Shown here in pieces: positions 20,344 through 29,200 of a stretch of 64,000 bases of DNA. The position numbers were made by a program, and so were the translations under genes. The stretch's first letter is position 1. The number at the start of each line of letters is the position of its first letter. The stretch comes from Pararhizobium arenae (GTDB taxonomy: Bacteria > Pseudomonadota > Alphaproteobacteria > Rhizobiales > Rhizobiaceae). Location of the stretch: NCBI RefSeq assembly GCF_001931685.1, contig NZ_MOOY01000006.1:124001-188000 (forward strand), given 5' to 3'. The notes below the pieces were generated by a model. The model had not been told where the DNA came from. It made no database searches and was given only the letters and a program-made list of their open reading frames with translations.

Positions 20344-20358
20344 CCGTCTCCTCCCGTC

Positions 20359-20383
20359 GTGGTTCCGTGTGGCACGGAACCAC
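20359..20383. repeat. Second hairpin after amtB, 11-bp perfect inverted repeat
   Basis: GTGGTTCCGTG / CACGGAACCAC separated by only three bases (TGG). No T-run follows, so it is not an ordinary terminator; it may be an mRNA 3'-end stabiliser or a dispersed repeat copy. Confidence 0.6.
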
Positions 20384-20388
20384 ACTTG

Positions 20389-20417
20389 GCCCGGATGCCT
20401 TGCATCCGGGCTTTTTT
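20389..20417 (+). terminator. Third hairpin after amtB: strong intrinsic terminator
   Basis: GCCCGGATGC / GCATCCGGGC, 10-bp perfect stem with a 3-base loop, followed by six T. This is the likely transcription end of glnK-amtB. Confidence 0.9.
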
Positions 20418-20543
20418 CTTGCCCGCCAGGACCCAACACCCCTTAAACCAAGCATCAAGGTTAATGTCGCATTAACCCTGCCCGGTTTACGATGGCAGCA
20501 CGTGCACTATGCGCTTTGCAGACAGAAACGGGCAGCAGGCATC

Positions 20544-23207
20544 ATGAGCAGAAGCAATCAGGCGGTGTTCGACAACCGCTCCAACAGGTTTGTGCTTGCC
20601 ACCTTCGTGTGGCGCCAGATCGCGAGCCTTCTTGGCTTTGCGATCTTCGGAGGCCTTGGCCTTGTCATTGCCGCCCTCTCCACCTGGAACGTCAACGATC
20701 CGAGCTTCTCCTACGCCACGGTAAACGAGCCGACCAATATCCTTGGTTATCCCGGCGCAGCGGTTGCCGATCTATTCATGCAGTTCTTCGGCATTGCCAG
20801 CGTTGTCGCACTTCTGCCGATCGTTGCCTGGGCGCTGGTGCTGATTTTCGCAAAACCGTTTGACAAGATTCACAAGCGACTGGCGGCCTGGTTCGGCGGC
20901 TCGGTGCTTGCGTCTGCAGCGCTCAGCTGTGTCCCGGCTCCCGTAACATGGCCCCTGCCCAATGGCCTTGGCGGTGTTTTCGGCGATATGATCCTGCGCT
21001 TTCCGGCGCTGTTCACCGGTGCCTACCCCACCGGCACCTTTGCGCTGGTCGTTGCCGGCGTCCTCGCGCTGCCCTGCGCCTGGATGCTGATCTACGCCGC
21101 CGGTCTGATCGCTGTTGCCGACCCGGAAGACGTAATCGAAGAACCGTTGCCGACACCGAGCAAGGCCCGCACCATCCGCGACGAAATCGATGATGACGAA
21201 CAGGAAGGCATCATCATGCTCTTTGCGGGGGCATTGACCCATATGCGTTATACGGCGCATGCGCGCATGCGTCGCCTGTTCGGCATGTCGGCACGCAAGC
21301 CGCAGCGGGAGTACGACGAGCCCTATGATTTCAACGGCGATGAATTCGGTACCCTGAACGAACCTTCCCGCCCCAAGGCGATCTCGCGTGGCGAACGGAT
21401 CGAGCCGTCGCTTGATCGCTCCGAACGCCGTGCTGTCGCGCCGCATATCTCCATCGATGATGATGGGGATGGCGACCTCACGACATCCAGCCGCGTTCCC
21501 GCGGGCATCATCGGCGATGACGACGACATGGACGACGACCCCGCCGCGGACTGGGCACCGATGCCGGCTCCGCGCAAGCAGATACCGCCGTCGGCCAATG
21601 GCCGCGTTGCTTCTGCCGCGCCGCGCCCCAAGCCAAGCCCGCGCCAGGATCGCGAGGCACAAACTTCGTTCGTTGAAAACGAGGGCGATTTTGTGCTGCC
21701 GCCGCTGCATTTCCTCGCCGAGCCGAAAAGCGTCGCTCGCGATGCAACGCTCTCCGCCGATGCGCTGGAACAGAATGCCCGCATGCTGGAAGGCGTGCTG
21801 GAAGATTTCGGCGTCAAGGGCGAGATCATCCATGTGCGCCCCGGCCCGGTCGTCACACTCTATGAACTGGAGCCGGCTCCCGGCATCAAATCGTCCCGCG
21901 TCATCGGCCTGGCCGACGACATCGCCCGCTCGATGAGCGCGATTGCCGCTCGCGTCGCCGTCGTGCCCGGCCGCAACGCGATCGGCATCGAGCTGCCGAA
22001 CCAGCGCCGCGAAACCGTCTACCTGCGCGAACTGATCGGCAGCCGCGATTTCGAGCAGAGCAAGGCCAAGCTCGCCATGGCGCTCGGCAAGAACATCGGC
22101 GGCGAGCCCGTCATCGTCGATGTCGCCAAGATGCCTCATCTCCTTGTCGCCGGGACCACCGGCTCGGGCAAATCGGTCGCCATCAATACCTTCATTCTGT
22201 CGCTGCTCTATCGCCTGACGCCGGATCAGTGCCGCCTGATCATGATCGACCCGAAAATGCTGGAGCTTTCGGTCTATGACGGCATTCCGCACCTGCTTTC
22301 GCCGGTGGTCACCGATCCGAAAAAAGCCGTCGTTGCCCTGAAATGGACCGTGCGGGAGATGGAAGAGCGCTACAAGAAGATGTCCAAGATTGGCGTGCGC
22401 AACATCGACGGCTTCAACAGCCGCGTCGAGCAGGCGCTGGCCAAGGGCGAAACGATGAGCCGCACCGTGCAGACCGGGTTCGACCGCCAGACCGGCGAAG
22501 CGATCTACGAAACCGAAGAATTCGACCTGCAGCCGATGCCCTATATCGTCGTGATCATCGACGAAATGGCTGACCTGATGATGGTCGCAGGCAAGGACAT
22601 CGAAGGCGCCGTGCAGCGGCTTGCCCAGATGGCGCGCGCCGCCGGCATCCATGTCATCATGGCGACCCAGCGCCCCTCGGTCGACGTCATCACCGGCACG
22701 ATCAAGGCCAACTTCCCGACCCGTATCTCCTTCCAGGTAACGTCGAAGATCGACAGCCGCACCATTCTCGGCGAGCAGGGTGCCGAACAGCTTCTCGGCA
22801 TGGGCGACATGCTTTACATGGCCGGTGGCGGCCGCATCCAGCGCGTCCACGGCCCCTTCGTTTCGGACACGGAAGTCGAGGAAGTCGTTTCCTACCTGAA
22901 GACGCAGGGCGCGCCGCAGTATCTCGACGCCATCACCGAGGATGACGACGAGGAAACCGACGGCGGCGGCCCGGCCGGCACGGGCAATCTCTCCGAATCG
23001 GACGACCCCTACGATCAGGCCGTGGCGGTGGTGCTACGCGACGGCAAGGCCTCGACGTCCTACGTCCAGCGCCGCCTCGGCATCGGCTACAACCGGGCAG
23101 CCTCGCTGATCGAGCGCATGGAGCAGGAGGGCATCATCGGCCCTGCCAACCATGCCGGAAAGCGGGAAATCCTTGTGCCGACCGAGGACGACATCACCGG
23201 CCGCTGA
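20544..23207 (+). CDS. ftsK: DNA translocase FtsK
   Basis: This septal DNA pump coordinates chromosome dimer resolution with division. The 887-residue product has N-terminal membrane helices (residues about 25-195), an acidic/proline-rich linker, and the RecA-like motor with Walker [10 protein letters not shown] near 536-544 and Walker [13 protein letters not shown] near 668. A C-terminal winged-helix gamma domain ([18 protein letters not shown] region, about 822-885) recognises KOPS-type sequences. The start at 20544 (MSRSNQAVF...) gives the expected N-terminus before the first membrane helix; the frame stays open upstream into amtB but that part is not coding. Length is intermediate between short SpoIIIE-like and long E. 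coli FtsK. Confidence 0.95.
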   Translation: MSRSNQAVFDNRSNRFVLATFVWRQIASLLGFAIFGGLGLVIAALSTWNVNDPSFSYATVNEPTNILGYPGAAVADLFMQFFGIASVVALLPIVAWALVLIFAKPFDKIHKRLAAWFGGSVLASAALSCVPAPVTWPLPNGLGGVFGDMILRFPALFTGAYPTGTFALVVAGVLALPCAWMLIYAAGLIAVADPEDVIEEPLPTPSKARTIRDEIDDDEQEGIIMLFAGALTHMRYTAHARMRRLFGMSARKPQREYDEPYDFNGDEFGTLNEPSRPKAISRGERIEPSLDRSERRAVAPHISIDDDGDGDLTTSSRVPAGIIGDDDDMDDDPAADWAPMPAPRKQIPPSANGRVASAAPRPKPSPRQDREAQTSFVENEGDFVLPPLHFLAEPKSVARDATLSADALEQNARMLEGVLEDFGVKGEIIHVRPGPVVTLYELEPAPGIKSSRVIGLADDIARSMSAIAARVAVVPGRNAIGIELPNQRRETVYLRELIGSRDFEQSKAKLAMALGKNIGGEPVIVDVAKMPHLLVAGTTGSGKSVAINTFILSLLYRLTPDQCRLIMIDPKMLELSVYDGIPHLLSPVVTDPKKAVVALKWTVREMEERYKKMSKIGVRNIDGFNSRVEQALAKGETMSRTVQTGFDRQTGEAIYETEEFDLQPMPYIVVIIDEMADLMMVAGKDIEGAVQRLAQMARAAGIHVIMATQRPSVDVITGTIKANFPTRISFQVTSKIDSRTILGEQGAEQLLGMGDMLYMAGGGRIQRVHGPFVSDTEVEEVVSYLKTQGAPQYLDAITEDDDEETDGGGPAGTGNLSESDDPYDQAVAVVLRDGKASTSYVQRRLGIGYNRAASLIERMEQEGIIGPANHAGKREILVPTEDDITGR

Positions 23208-23333
23208 CCATCCGGCCGGCATGAAACGATGCCATCCGCGGTGGGAACCGAGACACGAGAATGTGCGTTTGCAATGCCTTGACGCTGCCGCAGTTGAGCG
23301 CCACATCACACGCGAAGACCCAAGGAGACTGCA

Positions 23334-23993
23334 ATGACAAATACCAGCGCCGCCCGGAACGAATCCGAGACCAGCAACGCCCTGTCGCGGCGCAGTTTCG
23401 TGTTTGGCATGGCCATGCTGTCGGCGCTGGCAGTGACCGGTCTTCCGCTGGAACCGGCCATGGCGCAGCAGTCCGGCGTCGCCCAGAAGATCGCCGATCA
23501 CTTCGCATCGGTAAAGACGATGGCCGGCGAATTCGTGCAGTTCGGACCCCGCGGCGAGCAGACGGGCGGCAAATTCTACATCAGCCGTCCCGGCAAGATC
23601 CGCTTCAATTACGAGGCTCCCTCGCCGATGCGTGTGATCGCCGACGGCAAGGTCGTCGTGATCGGCAACCAGAAACTCAAGACCTGGGATCTTTATCCGC
23701 TGTCCAAGACGCCGCTGAAGCTGCTTCTTTCGAACACAATCGATCTGTCGAGCAAGATGGTGCGCGACGTGCGCGAGGAACCCGACCTCATCACCATCGT
23801 GCTTGGTGACAGAAGCATCTTCGGCGACGCGACCATCACCATGATGTTCGACCCCAAGACCTATGACCTTCGCCAGTGGACGATTACCGACGCTCAGAAA
23901 AAGGATACATCGGTGATGATTTTCAACGTCCAGACCGGACTGCCCATGGATGAGGCAGTCTTCAAGGTCCCTTACGATGAAGTTCGCAAATAG
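23334..23993 (+). CDS. lolA: LolA-like outer-membrane lipoprotein carrier
   Basis: This is a periplasmic chaperone that ferries lipoproteins from LolCDE to the outer membrane. The 219 residues include a leader with a twin-arginine-like motif SRRSFVF at 18-24, a hydrophobic core and an AMA cleavage site near 44. The rest has the LolA half-barrel pattern: HFASVKTMAGEFVQF, GKFYISRPGKIRFNYEAP and a C-terminal FKVPYDE. The GGAGACTGCA leader supports the ATG at 23334. It lies between ftsK and xthA, the order seen across Rhizobiaceae. The twin-arginine look is unusual for LolA and could indicate Tat export; Sec export remains possible. Confidence 0.88.
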   Translation: MTNTSAARNESETSNALSRRSFVFGMAMLSALAVTGLPLEPAMAQQSGVAQKIADHFASVKTMAGEFVQFGPRGEQTGGKFYISRPGKIRFNYEAPSPMRVIADGKVVVIGNQKLKTWDLYPLSKTPLKLLLSNTIDLSSKMVRDVREEPDLITIVLGDRSIFGDATITMMFDPKTYDLRQWTITDAQKKDTSVMIFNVQTGLPMDEAVFKVPYDEVRK

Positions 23994-24109
23994 GTTCGGA
24001 CACGAAGCCCTTGTGGACAGGCGTGTCTACCGCGTGATCGCAATTTCTGACGGGTTGTCGCCTCCGGTCAAACTTGCTTAAACAGGCCCGCTCTAAAGGG
24101 ATCTGTAGA

Positions 24110-24916
24110 ATGGCATTGTCGATTGCGACCTGGAATATCAACTCCGTGCGACTGCGCATGCCGCTCGTCGAGCACCAGCTGAAAACCTGGTCGCCGGATA
24201 TCCTGTGCCTGCAGGAAACCAAATGTCCCAATGACCAGTTTCCGTCTTCTCCGCTGAAAGCCCTGGGCTACAAGCACATCGCCATGCACGGCCAGAAAGG
24301 CTATCACGGGGTGGCGACCATCTCGCGTCTGCCGCTGCATGAACTCGTCGACCGCCGTGACTATTGCGGTGTCGGCGATGCACGTCATCTTTCGGTGGTC
24401 TTCGAAAAGGGCGGCAAGAAAATCCGCCTGCACAATTTCTATGTACCGGCCGGGGGTGACGAGCCGGATCGCACGATCAACCCCAAATTCGGCCATAAGC
24501 TCGATTTCATTGAGGAAATGAAACTGCTGCACGCCGAGAGCGAGGCTGGCATCTCCTCCGTGCTTGTTGGCGACCTCAACATCGCGCCGCTGGAGCACGA
24601 CGTCTGGTCGCACAAGCAGCTCCTGAAAATCGTCAGTCACACGCCGGTCGAAACCGAGGGCCTGACATCGGTGCTGACCGGTGGCGCCTGGGTCGATCTC
24701 ATGCGCCAGCATGCGCCATCACCGGAGAAGCTTTATACCTGGTGGAGCTACCGCGCCAAGGATTGGGAAGCGGCCGATCGCGGCCGGCGTCTCGACCACG
24801 TCTGGTCGTCGGCGGACCTTGCTCCGCATCTGACAAGGGTTGATATCCTGAAGGAAGCGCGCGGCTGGGACCGGCCTTCAGACCACGTTCCCGTGATCGC
24901 CCATTTCGACCTCTGA
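24110..24916 (+). CDS. xthA: Exodeoxyribonuclease III / AP endonuclease
   Basis: This DNA-repair nuclease cuts at abasic sites and removes 3' blocking groups. The 268-residue protein has the exonuclease-endonuclease-phosphatase motifs: IATWNINSVR at the start, LQETK with the metal-binding Glu at residue 36, LVGDLNIAP with the catalytic Asp-Asn pair, RLDHVWSS and the final SDHVPV. The ATG at 24110 follows AAGGGA; a reading from 24074 adds residues not seen in the family. Length equals E. coli XthA (268). Confidence 0.95.
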   Translation: MALSIATWNINSVRLRMPLVEHQLKTWSPDILCLQETKCPNDQFPSSPLKALGYKHIAMHGQKGYHGVATISRLPLHELVDRRDYCGVGDARHLSVVFEKGGKKIRLHNFYVPAGGDEPDRTINPKFGHKLDFIEEMKLLHAESEAGISSVLVGDLNIAPLEHDVWSHKQLLKIVSHTPVETEGLTSVLTGGAWVDLMRQHAPSPEKLYTWWSYRAKDWEAADRGRRLDHVWSSADLAPHLTRVDILKEARGWDRPSDHVPVIAHFDL

Positions 24917-24932
24917 TCCCTAATCTCAGGTC

Positions 24933-25394
24933 TCAGGCAAATTTCGGGGCAAGGCGTTCCATCTTGCGGATCATCGACTGGAGACTTTCGCGAATGCGGG
25001 CCTCCACGATGGTTGCGACCTCGGGATACTCTTCGAGCATACGCCGAAACAGCGGGCGGTTGATGCGGATGACTTCGCTGTCTTCCTCCGCCGTCGCCGT
25101 AAACTTGCGTTCGACCAGCGAGATCATTGCCAGCTCGGACAGAAGTGTACCGGGACCAACGGTCTCGAATGTATCGGAAGTCCCATCGACCAGGGTGCGC
25201 GACAGGGAAAACGAGCCGCTGGCGATAGCAAAGGCACAGTCGGCCGGCGCCCCTTCACGAAAAAGCTGCTGTCCCTGGCTCAAACGGCGACGCTCGGCAC
25301 CAAACGCGATCAGGCGCAGCTTGTCCTCGTCTATCTCCGCAAAAAGCGGTACGCGAGACAGAAGCGCGATGTCGTCATTGAGCGCCAACGGCAA
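24933..25394 (-). CDS. Cyclic-nucleotide-binding-domain protein
   Basis: The 153-residue product is essentially one cNMP-binding (CAP_ED) beta-barrel, with LFAEIDEDKLRLIAFGA at the start and FREGAPADCAFAIASGSF and GPGTLLSELAMI forming the phosphate-binding cassette. A short helical tail follows and no DNA-binding domain is present. The canonical Arg of the cAMP-binding cassette is not obvious, so ligand binding is uncertain. It begins nine bases after the stop of the response-regulator gene, so it is translationally linked to it and may act as an accessory module of that signalling pathway. Confidence 0.85.
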   Translation of the reverse strand: MPLALNDDIALLSRVPLFAEIDEDKLRLIAFGAERRRLSQGQQLFREGAPADCAFAIASGSFSLSRTLVDGTSDTFETVGPGTLLSELAMISLVERKFTATAEEDSEVIRINRPLFRRMLEEYPEVATIVEARIRESLQSMIRKMERLAPKFA

Positions 25395-25403
25395 GTCCTC
25401 GGG

Positions 25404-26087
25404 TTACGGCACGATCTTGTAGCCGCCATTCTCTGTCACCAAAATCTCCGCATTGGAAGGGTCGCGTTCGATTTTCTGGCGCAGGCGATAGACGTGTGTC
25501 TCAAGCGTATGGGTCGTCACGCCGGAATTGTAACCCCAGACCTCCTCCAGCAACACATCGCGGGTCACGACCTTCTGGTCGGCGCGGTAAAGATAGCGGA
25601 TGATCGCCGCTTCCTTTTCCGTGAGCCTGATCTTCTGGCCGTTTTCCAGCGTCAACAGCTTCTGGCCCGGCTTGAAGGTGTAAGGGCCAACCGTGAAGGT
25701 CGCGTCCTCGCTCTGCTCGTGCTGGCGCAGTTGGGCCCGGATGCGGGCAAGCAGGACGGCGAAGCGGAAGGGTTTCGTCACATAATCATTGGCACCGGCT
25801 TCCAGACCAAGGATCGTATCCGAATCGGTATCATGGCCGGTCAGCATGATGATCGGCGATTTGAACCCGCCCTTGCGCAACAGCTTCACGGCTTCGCGAC
25901 CATCCATATCGGGCAGGCCGACATCCATGACCAGAAGCGCAACCGGCTGGTTGCGCGCCGTCTGCATGCCCCGGGCGGCCGTCGGCTCCTGCAGGATGGT
26001 AAATTCATCATAGAGCGAAAGCTGCTCGACCAGCGTTTCGCGCAGATCGTTGTCATCATCGACGAGAAGAATGGTACGGGCCGACAT
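25404..26087 (-). CDS. OmpR/PhoB-type response regulator (CenR-like)
   Basis: This DNA-binding response regulator has 227 residues. The receiver domain shows the acidic pocket DDD at 10-12, phospho-acceptor Asp55 in LVMDVGLPD, Thr83 and Lys105 (KPF). The C-terminal winged helix includes RLTEKEAAIIRYLYRA and a recognition helix in TTHTLETHVYRLRQKI. The stretch DTDSDTILGLEAGANDYVTKPFRF and the C-terminus resemble the alphaproteobacterial envelope regulator CenR; that identity is my recollection of the family and not proven. No histidine kinase is adjacent. The next gene is a cNMP-binding-domain protein. Confidence 0.9.
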   Translation of the reverse strand: MSARTILLVDDDNDLRETLVEQLSLYDEFTILQEPTAARGMQTARNQPVALLVMDVGLPDMDGREAVKLLRKGGFKSPIIMLTGHDTDSDTILGLEAGANDYVTKPFRFAVLLARIRAQLRQHEQSEDATFTVGPYTFKPGQKLLTLENGQKIRLTEKEAAIIRYLYRADQKVVTRDVLLEEVWGYNSGVTTHTLETHVYRLRQKIERDPSNAEILVTENGGYKIVP

Positions 26088-26232
26088 GCCGATGCTCCTG
26101 TTGCTTCCGGTCTGAAACTAGCTCACCCGCCGCTTTTGGCAAGCGAGGGAGGCCCTTCACCCGTTTGTTACATCATGTGACGTGCTATGGTGAGCTTTGC
26201 CATCACGGGCAAAGCAAAAATCTGTGAGTAAA

Positions 26233-26787
26233 ATGCGCGTTAAAGCCAACCCGCCTCCACGGCCCGCTCGAACCATCACGGTGAGGCGCAAACCGGGCCA
26301 TCCGACACGCGCCCTGCTTACCTTCGCCGGCTGGACGGAAGAGGCCGCAATCGGCCGCGGCGGCCTTACATCGAGAAAGCGAGAGGGTGATGGCGGCACA
26401 CCGATTGCCTCCATGCGACTGGTGGGCGGCTATGTCAGGCATGATAAGGGGATCAGCCGATGCCAAACCCGATTGCCTCTGCGCTTCACGCCGCAAAACC
26501 TGCTCTGGTGCGATGAGCCGCGCCATGCGCTTTACAATCGACCGGTCTCGGCCCCGTTCAAACCAAGCCACGAAAAGATGCTCCGGGATGACGGGCTTTA
26601 CGACGTCTGCATCGTCATGGACTGGAACCTGCGACAACGGAAACGGTTCGCTGGCTCGGCCATCTTCTTTCACATCGCCAAGCCCGGATTTCCGCCAACG
26701 GAAGGCTGCGTCGCCATCAGCCTGCCGGCAATGCAACGGCTTTTGCATTTCATCGGTCGAGAGACTGTTTTGAAGGTGCTTCCTTGA
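26233..26787 (+). CDS. L,D-transpeptidase (YkuD-fold) family protein
   Basis: This is a predicted L,D-transpeptidase or related cell-wall enzyme of 184 residues. The YkuD signature is present as IFFHIAKPGFPPTEGCVAIS, with His147 and the nucleophile Cys159 (shortened: HIAKPG...TEGCVAI). There is no recognisable signal peptide or lipoprotein box; the N-terminus is basic and proline-rich. The ATG at 26233 is used; a GTG three codons earlier and a TTG at 26197 are alternatives with no clear ribosome site. It is divergent from the CenR-like regulator, consistent with an envelope link, and convergent with leuC. Confidence 0.85.
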   Translation: MRVKANPPPRPARTITVRRKPGHPTRALLTFAGWTEEAAIGRGGLTSRKREGDGGTPIASMRLVGGYVRHDKGISRCQTRLPLRFTPQNLLWCDEPRHALYNRPVSAPFKPSHEKMLRDDGLYDVCIVMDWNLRQRKRFAGSAIFFHIAKPGFPPTEGCVAISLPAMQRLLHFIGRETVLKVLP

Positions 26788-26793
26788 GGCAAT

Positions 26794-26817
26794 AAAAAAG
26801 GGCGCCTGACGGCGCCC
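26794..26817 (-). terminator. Intrinsic terminator of leuC
   Basis: On the minus strand GGGCGCC / GGCGCCC (7 bp, 4-base loop) is followed by six T (26799-26794). It lies between the leuC stop and the convergent transpeptidase gene. Confidence 0.85.
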
Positions 26818-26854
26818 CAGAGGGCCGCGTATAAATACACGGCGGGGAAGAAGA

Positions 26855-28264
26855 TTACTGCCAGTTGCGGATATCGACGAAGTGGCCGGAAACGGCGGCA
26901 GCGGCTGCCATGGCAGGCGATACGAGATGCGTGCGGCCCTTGAAGCCCTGACGGCCCTCGAAGTTGCGGTTCGAGGTAGAGGCGCAGCGCTCGCCAGGCT
27001 TCAAACGGTCGTCGTTCATGGCGAGGCACATGGAGCAACCCGGCTCGCGCCAGTCGAAACCGGCTGCCTTGAAAATCTTGTCTAGGCCTTCGGCTTCCGC
27101 CTGTTCCTTGACGAGGCCTGACCCCGGCACGATCATCGCCGATACGGTCGAGGCAACGGTCTTGCCCTCGACGAGCTTGGCGACTTCGCGCAGATCCTCG
27201 ATACGACCGTTTGTGCAGGAGCCGATGAAAACGCGATCAATCGCGATATCGGTGATCTTCGTGCCCGGCTTCAGACCCATGTAATCAAGCGCACGCCACT
27301 TGGAAGCGCGTTTGTTTTCGTCCTGGATCTCATCCGGGTTCGGGACGACACCCTGAATAGAGATGACGTCTTCCGGCGATGAGCCCCAGGAAACGATCGG
27401 AGGCAGCTTGGCCGCATCGAGCACGACGACGCGATCGAAATGGGCGCCTTCATCGGTGTTGAGCGTCTTCCAGTAGGCGATCGCCTGCTCCAGCGCTTCG
27501 CCTTTCGGTGCGCGCGGCTTGCCCTTTATGTACTCGAAGGTCTTCTCGTCCGGCGCGATCAGGCCGGCGCGGGCGCCGCCTTCGATCGTCATGTTGCAGA
27601 TGGTCATGCGGCCTTCCATCGACAGCGCGCGGATGGCTTCGCCGGCAAACTCGATAACGTGGCCGGTGCCGCCCGCCGTGCCGATCTCACCGATGATGGC
27701 AAGGATGATGTCCTTGGCGGTGACGCCTTCCGGCAACTGGCCATCGACACGCACCAGCATGTTCTTGGCCTTCTTCTGGATCAGCGTCTGGGTCGCCAAA
27801 ACATGCTCGACTTCGGACGTGCCGATACCATGCGCGAGGGCGCCGAAAGCGCCGTGTGTCGAGGTGTGGCTATCGCCGCAGACGATGGTCATGCCCGGCA
27901 GGGTGAAGCCCTGCTCAGGACCAACGATGTGGACGATGCCCTGACGCTTGTCGCTTGCCGAATAATATTCGACGCCGAAATCGGCGGCGTTCTGAGCAAG
28001 TGCCTCGACCTGAATGCGGCTTTCCTCGTTCTTGATGCCGAGATGGCGATCCGGCGAGGTCGGGACGTTGTGGTCCACGACGGCAAGCGTCTTTTGCGGG
28101 GCACGCACCTGGCGACCCGCCATGCGCAAGCCTTCGAACGCCTGTGGGCTCGTCACTTCGTGAACGAGATGGCGATCGATGTAGAGAAGACAGGTGCCGT
28201 CTTCCTGCTGATTGACGACGTGGTCGTCCCAGATTTTGTCGTAGAGGGTCCGTGGTGCGCTCAT
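26855..28264 (-). CDS. leuC: 3-isopropylmalate dehydratase large subunit
   Basis: This is the large subunit of the [4Fe-4S] isomerase that converts 2- to 3-isopropylmalate in leucine synthesis. The 469 residues match LeuC (466 in E. coli). The cluster cysteines are seen in [10 protein letters not shown] and [10 protein letters not shown], and the substrate/cluster motifs [17 protein letters not shown] and [11 protein letters not shown] are intact. The small subunit LeuD is not in the window, which fits the split leuC/leuD arrangement of Rhizobiaceae. A long structured leader with a possible short reading frame precedes it (28265-28531). Confidence 0.97.
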   Translation of the reverse strand: MSAPRTLYDKIWDDHVVNQQEDGTCLLYIDRHLVHEVTSPQAFEGLRMAGRQVRAPQKTLAVVDHNVPTSPDRHLGIKNEESRIQVEALAQNAADFGVEYYSASDKRQGIVHIVGPEQGFTLPGMTIVCGDSHTSTHGAFGALAHGIGTSEVEHVLATQTLIQKKAKNMLVRVDGQLPEGVTAKDIILAIIGEIGTAGGTGHVIEFAGEAIRALSMEGRMTICNMTIEGGARAGLIAPDEKTFEYIKGKPRAPKGEALEQAIAYWKTLNTDEGAHFDRVVVLDAAKLPPIVSWGSSPEDVISIQGVVPNPDEIQDENKRASKWRALDYMGLKPGTKITDIAIDRVFIGSCTNGRIEDLREVAKLVEGKTVASTVSAMIVPGSGLVKEQAEAEGLDKIFKAAGFDWREPGCSMCLAMNDDRLKPGERCASTSNRNFEGRQGFKGRTHLVSPAMAAAAAVSGHFVDIRNWQ

Positions 28265-28314
28265 GGCTTTGCATCCGATGTAGAGATGAAGATCAGGAAA
28301 ATGTCCGGCAAGAG

Positions 28315-28374
28315 GGCGCCGGCAGCCGGTCAGGACAAGCCCGACGGTCAGATAAGTCGGCTGCTAAGGGCGCC
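28315..28374 (-). promoter_or_regulatory. Large leader hairpin upstream of leuC
   Basis: On the minus strand GGCGCC...GCAGCCG pairs with CGGCTGC...GGCGCC, a 6+7 bp stem with a small bulge and a loop of about 30 bases. It ends 50 bases before the leuC start. It has no T-run, so attenuation by simple termination is not evident. Confidence 0.45.
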
Positions 28375-28464
28375 GGAAACGCACGCGAAAAAACGTGCCG
28401 GCAGACGCTTATGGTCCTGCAGCACGACGATTTTCCGCTCGTAACATCCGAATTTGGATTCCAT
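28348..28464 (-). CDS. Possible leader peptide of leuC (38 codons, uncertain)
   Basis: A short minus-strand frame starts with ATG at 28464 and ends with TGA inside the loop of the leuC leader hairpin. Its product begins [14 protein letters not shown] and ends ALSSRLI. It has only four Leu codons and no Leu run, and there is no convincing ribosome site, so a classical leucine attenuator peptide is doubtful. It is listed because its stop falls within the hairpin, a geometry that could couple translation to leader folding. Confidence 0.2.
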   Translation of the reverse strand: MESKFGCYERKIVVLQDHKRLPARFFACVSGALSSRLI

Positions 28465-28531
28465 GGGCCGGGATATACCAGCTTTCGCTATGACCGGCAA
28501 TATGAACCTTTCGTGACCCGAACAGCCGTGA

Positions 28532-29128
28532 TCAGTAGGATTGCACCATGCACGATCGACGCGGCCCGGAGAATGGCTGATAGGTGTTGTCCGATGCCCG
28601 GTAGGACCGGTACTGACGGCGACACCACTCGGCACCATCGAAGCTTGCCTCTTCCTGCAGTTCGCCGGCAGCAGCCGCTGTGCCTACAGAGCTGGTCTCC
28701 ATCATATCGACGGCCTCGACCATCTCGCTCTGCCCATAGGGCGATTCACATTTTCGCCGCGGCCCACCATAGGGTTGATATGTATCGTCATCGACGCGAT
28801 AGGAACGGTAGCGGCTCATGCACCAATCGAGGTGCGCGAGATTAACGACGTCGTCCTGCGGTTTTTGCGGCTCCTCCCGGCCCGGCTCCGGCGCCACAAT
28901 CGCGGCGGTTTCATAAGATGATCCCGCAAATTTCACCTTGGCCTCGCTGAGCGTCAGGTTACCGCGGTTCAGATAGGTGGGCTCGGACGTCCAGAGCGGA
29001 TTGCCGATATGTTCGAACTCGTGAATCTCATCGCTCGCGAGAATTGACGACGCCGCATACGTCCCCGACAGGAAAAACAGCGCGGCAAAGGCAGTGCCCG
29101 ACAGAAGCAGCAGAGCGGATTTCATCAT
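28532..29128 (-). CDS. Secreted protein with two BA14K-like motifs
   Basis: This is a 198-residue exported protein. The N-terminus is a signal peptide or membrane anchor ([20 protein letters not shown]). Two copies of the BA14K-type motif are present at about 102-127 and 168-193. Each has the pattern WC-x3-(Y/F)RSYR-x2-D-x-TYQP(Y/F)-x-GPRR-x-C, separated by an acidic, Ala-rich spacer. BA14K proteins are small envelope proteins of Brucella and other Rhizobiales, and single-motif forms are commoner. The paired cysteines in each copy suggest a disulfide. Function is unknown beyond a surface or lectin-like reputation of the family. Confidence 0.8.
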   Translation of the reverse strand: MMKSALLLLSGTAFAALFFLSGTYAASSILASDEIHEFEHIGNPLWTSEPTYLNRGNLTLSEAKVKFAGSSYETAAIVAPEPGREEPQKPQDDVVNLAHLDWCMSRYRSYRVDDDTYQPYGGPRRKCESPYGQSEMVEAVDMMETSSVGTAAAAGELQEEASFDGAEWCRRQYRSYRASDNTYQPFSGPRRSCMVQSY

Positions 29129-29200
29129 TCGTCTCCCGGTTATCCTTTGGAAAAAAGAATGCCGGAAGACGTTGCTGGTTCCCTGAAAAATTATGGAAAT

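Noticed and set aside
20088-20543. In-frame extension of ftsK into amtB
   Set aside because: It would overlap amtB, cross three hairpins including a strong terminator, and add a non-family N-terminus.
28348-28464. Classical leucine leader peptide of leuC
   Set aside because: There is no run of Leu codons and no terminator/antiterminator pair; the short frame is retained only as a low-confidence candidate.
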